Positions 63,204-64,000 of a DNA stretch of 64,000 nucleotides are shown in pieces. Within the stretch, counting starts at the first letter, position 1. Every line of letters begins with the position of its first letter. A program made the position numbers and the translations under genes. Location: positions 2,356,001-2,420,000 of the forward strand of contig NZ_CP197246.1 of NCBI RefSeq assembly GCF_052076145.1. The letters are read 5' to 3'. The DNA comes from Kitasatospora sp052076145. GTDB lineage: Bacteria; Actinomycetota; Actinomycetes; Streptomycetales; Streptomycetaceae. Below the pieces are notes generated by a model. The model was not told the origin of the DNA. It searched no databases and saw nothing but the letters and a program-made list of their open reading frames with translations.

Positions 63204-63641
63204 TCACGGTTGACGCCCCGGCTTCGAGTCCTTCTCGTCCGAGGAGTCGGGTTGCACGTAGTAGATCTTGGCCTTCATGCCCATCCGCACCTGGAAGCCG
63301 GTCCAGATCAACGCGCAGCCGAGCACGGTGAAACCGAAGGTCTTGGTGTCGAAGAGCGTCGTGTGTTTGAAGAGCGCCAGCACGACCGCGATCAGCAGGA
63401 TCTGCGTGGTGTACACGAGCAGGCCCGCGGCCATCATCATCTGCGGGTTGTTCCTGGTCAGCCGGTCGAGGGCGACCTGGCCGAAGGAGAAGAACGCGAG
63501 CACCACCAGGGCGGCGAACGCCGCGCCGATCGACCCCTTGGCCCCCACCACTGCTCCAGAGATCGCAATGGCGGTAACTCCGGCGACCGCAGTGGGGATT
63601 GCGGCGCCTCGGAGGGGAATCCGGGCGTCGTGGGACGGCAT
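63204..63641 (-). CDS. atpI: ATP synthase protein I
   Basis: 145 residues with four membrane segments (PTAVAGVTAIAISGAVVG, IGAAFAALVVLAFFSFGQV, MMMAAGLLVYTTQILLIAV, FGFTVLGCALIWTGFQV) and a charged tail. Assembly factor for the c-ring in other bacteria; divergent sequence but the position before atpB identifies it. First gene of the operon here. Confidence 0.85.
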   Translation of the reverse strand: MPSHDARIPLRGAAIPTAVAGVTAIAISGAVVGAKGSIGAAFAALVVLAFFSFGQVALDRLTRNNPQMMMAAGLLVYTTQILLIAVVLALFKHTTLFDTKTFGFTVLGCALIWTGFQVRMGMKAKIYYVQPDSSDEKDSKPGRQP

Positions 63642-63927
63642 GTCGGCAACTCCGGCGGCATGTCGATGAAACGGGGGGACGGCACAGGTGCGCGGTGATG
63701 ACACCGCACCGAGAACCTCTGCCACGGGCGGCCGCCTGCTGGCGAGCCCGTCGATGGAGACCGACCAGGGACGGAAGTCCTTCACCTGTCAGGTCTTTCG
63801 GCGTGTTCTCGGTACTCGTGAACGGTATCACAAACTATTTGATTAGAGCTTTACCATCCAGGTGTGGTACCTGTCACACCGATGGCCCAAGAGTGCAGCC
63901 TTACCGGCGTGGCGAGTTGACGACCGG
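63642..63927. other. Spacer upstream of the atp operon
   Basis: 286 nt without a gene. An AT-rich island (about 63825-63857, TATCACAAACTATTTGATTA) is the likely main atp promoter on the minus strand; hexamers are not clear enough to assign. Confidence 0.45.
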
Positions 63928-64000
63928 TCAGCTCGCGTTCTCCCGGTGGCCGACCGCCGAGGCCCCGGTGCCGAAGCGGCCGAGCAGCTCCTTGTCCTCG
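63928..64000 (-). CDS. C-terminus of a gene upstream of atpI (probable MraY/WecA-like transferase)
   Basis: The last 73 bases read as an open minus-strand frame ending in TGA at 63930-63928; the visible C-terminus is EDKELLGRFGTGAS then AVGHRENAS. That tail alone is not diagnostic. In S. coelicolor the gene at this place encodes an undecaprenyl-phosphate GlcNAc-1-phosphate transferase, from memory. Confidence 0.5.
   Translation of the reverse strand, partial: EDKELLGRFGTGASAVGHRENAS

Overview
The window is high-GC actinobacterial DNA. Gene content and order point to a streptomycete (Streptomyces, Kitasatospora or a close relative): neighbouring genes for the coiled-coil cytoskeletal proteins Scy and FilP, an actinobacterial F1Fo ATP synthase operon followed by a DUF2550 gene, NucS/EndoMS in place of MutS, a TreS/Pep2/GlgB-type glycogen segment, an SCO5389-family gene, and many GTG starts with GGAGG-type ribosome sites or no leader at all. 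From memory, and unchecked, the order follows the Streptomyces coelicolor chromosome from about SCO5440 (glgB) down to about SCO5365, so this looks like core chromosome with a few variable inserts.

Layout. 1-3619: end of a maltokinase gene and glgB (alpha-glucan synthesis). 3770-8669: pta-ackA and pyk (acetate overflow and lower glycolysis). 8748-11611: a three-gene operon of exported or membrane proteins (DUF6230, DUF6114, and a Pro/Ser/Ala-rich protein). 12288-14735: thioredoxin-fold/TPR protein, TetR regulator, small CxxC protein. 14804-19059: apparent insert with a LegB-like sugar-nucleotide dehydratase, a second MurG-type glycosyltransferase and a divergent two-component system. 19200-20885: isobutyryl-CoA mutase large subunit behind two strong palindromes. 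21095-26521: membrane proteins, MarR regulator, secreted M4 metalloprotease, two DUF3817 proteins, a DUF2127 protein. 26594-28703: three consecutive AIM24 genes. 28791-31387: MarR regulator, NIPSNAP-like and calycin-like proteins, WYL regulator. 31368-34312: meaB, acetyl-CoA acetyltransferase and methylmalonyl-CoA epimerase. 34767-40130: scy and filP. 40326-46617: secreted phytase-like esterase, alpha/beta hydrolase, ABC exporter, small Zn-binding protein, LLM monooxygenase, SCO5389-family protein. 47160-51657: nucS, NTPase with a TP-rich tail, STAS protein, 3-hydroxybutyryl-CoA dehydrogenase. 51813-55559: NarL-type two-component pair, small membrane protein, cobalamin adenosyltransferase, VOC protein, DUF2550 protein. 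55688-63641: atpIBEFHAGDC on the minus strand. 63928-64000: C-terminus of one more minus-strand gene.

Together the genes sketch central C2-C4 metabolism: acetyl-CoA to acetate (pta/ackA), acetyl-CoA to acetoacetyl-CoA and 3-hydroxybutyryl-CoA (thiolase, dehydrogenase), butyryl-/isobutyryl-CoA exchange (IcmA with its chaperone MeaB and a cobalamin adenosyltransferase), and methylmalonyl-CoA epimerisation. This chemistry feeds polyketide extender units in streptomycetes. Around it lie polar-growth machinery, cell-envelope genes and energy generation. No tRNA, rRNA, CRISPR array, insertion sequence or prophage was recognised. The most interesting items are the paired GGACGTCC operators before icmA, the MurG2/dehydratase/two-component insert, the DUF6230-DUF6114 operon, the AIM24 triplet, the STAS protein with an octapeptide repeat tail and alanine at the expected phosphorylation site, and a TACTGAC-GTAA motif shared by separate promoters.
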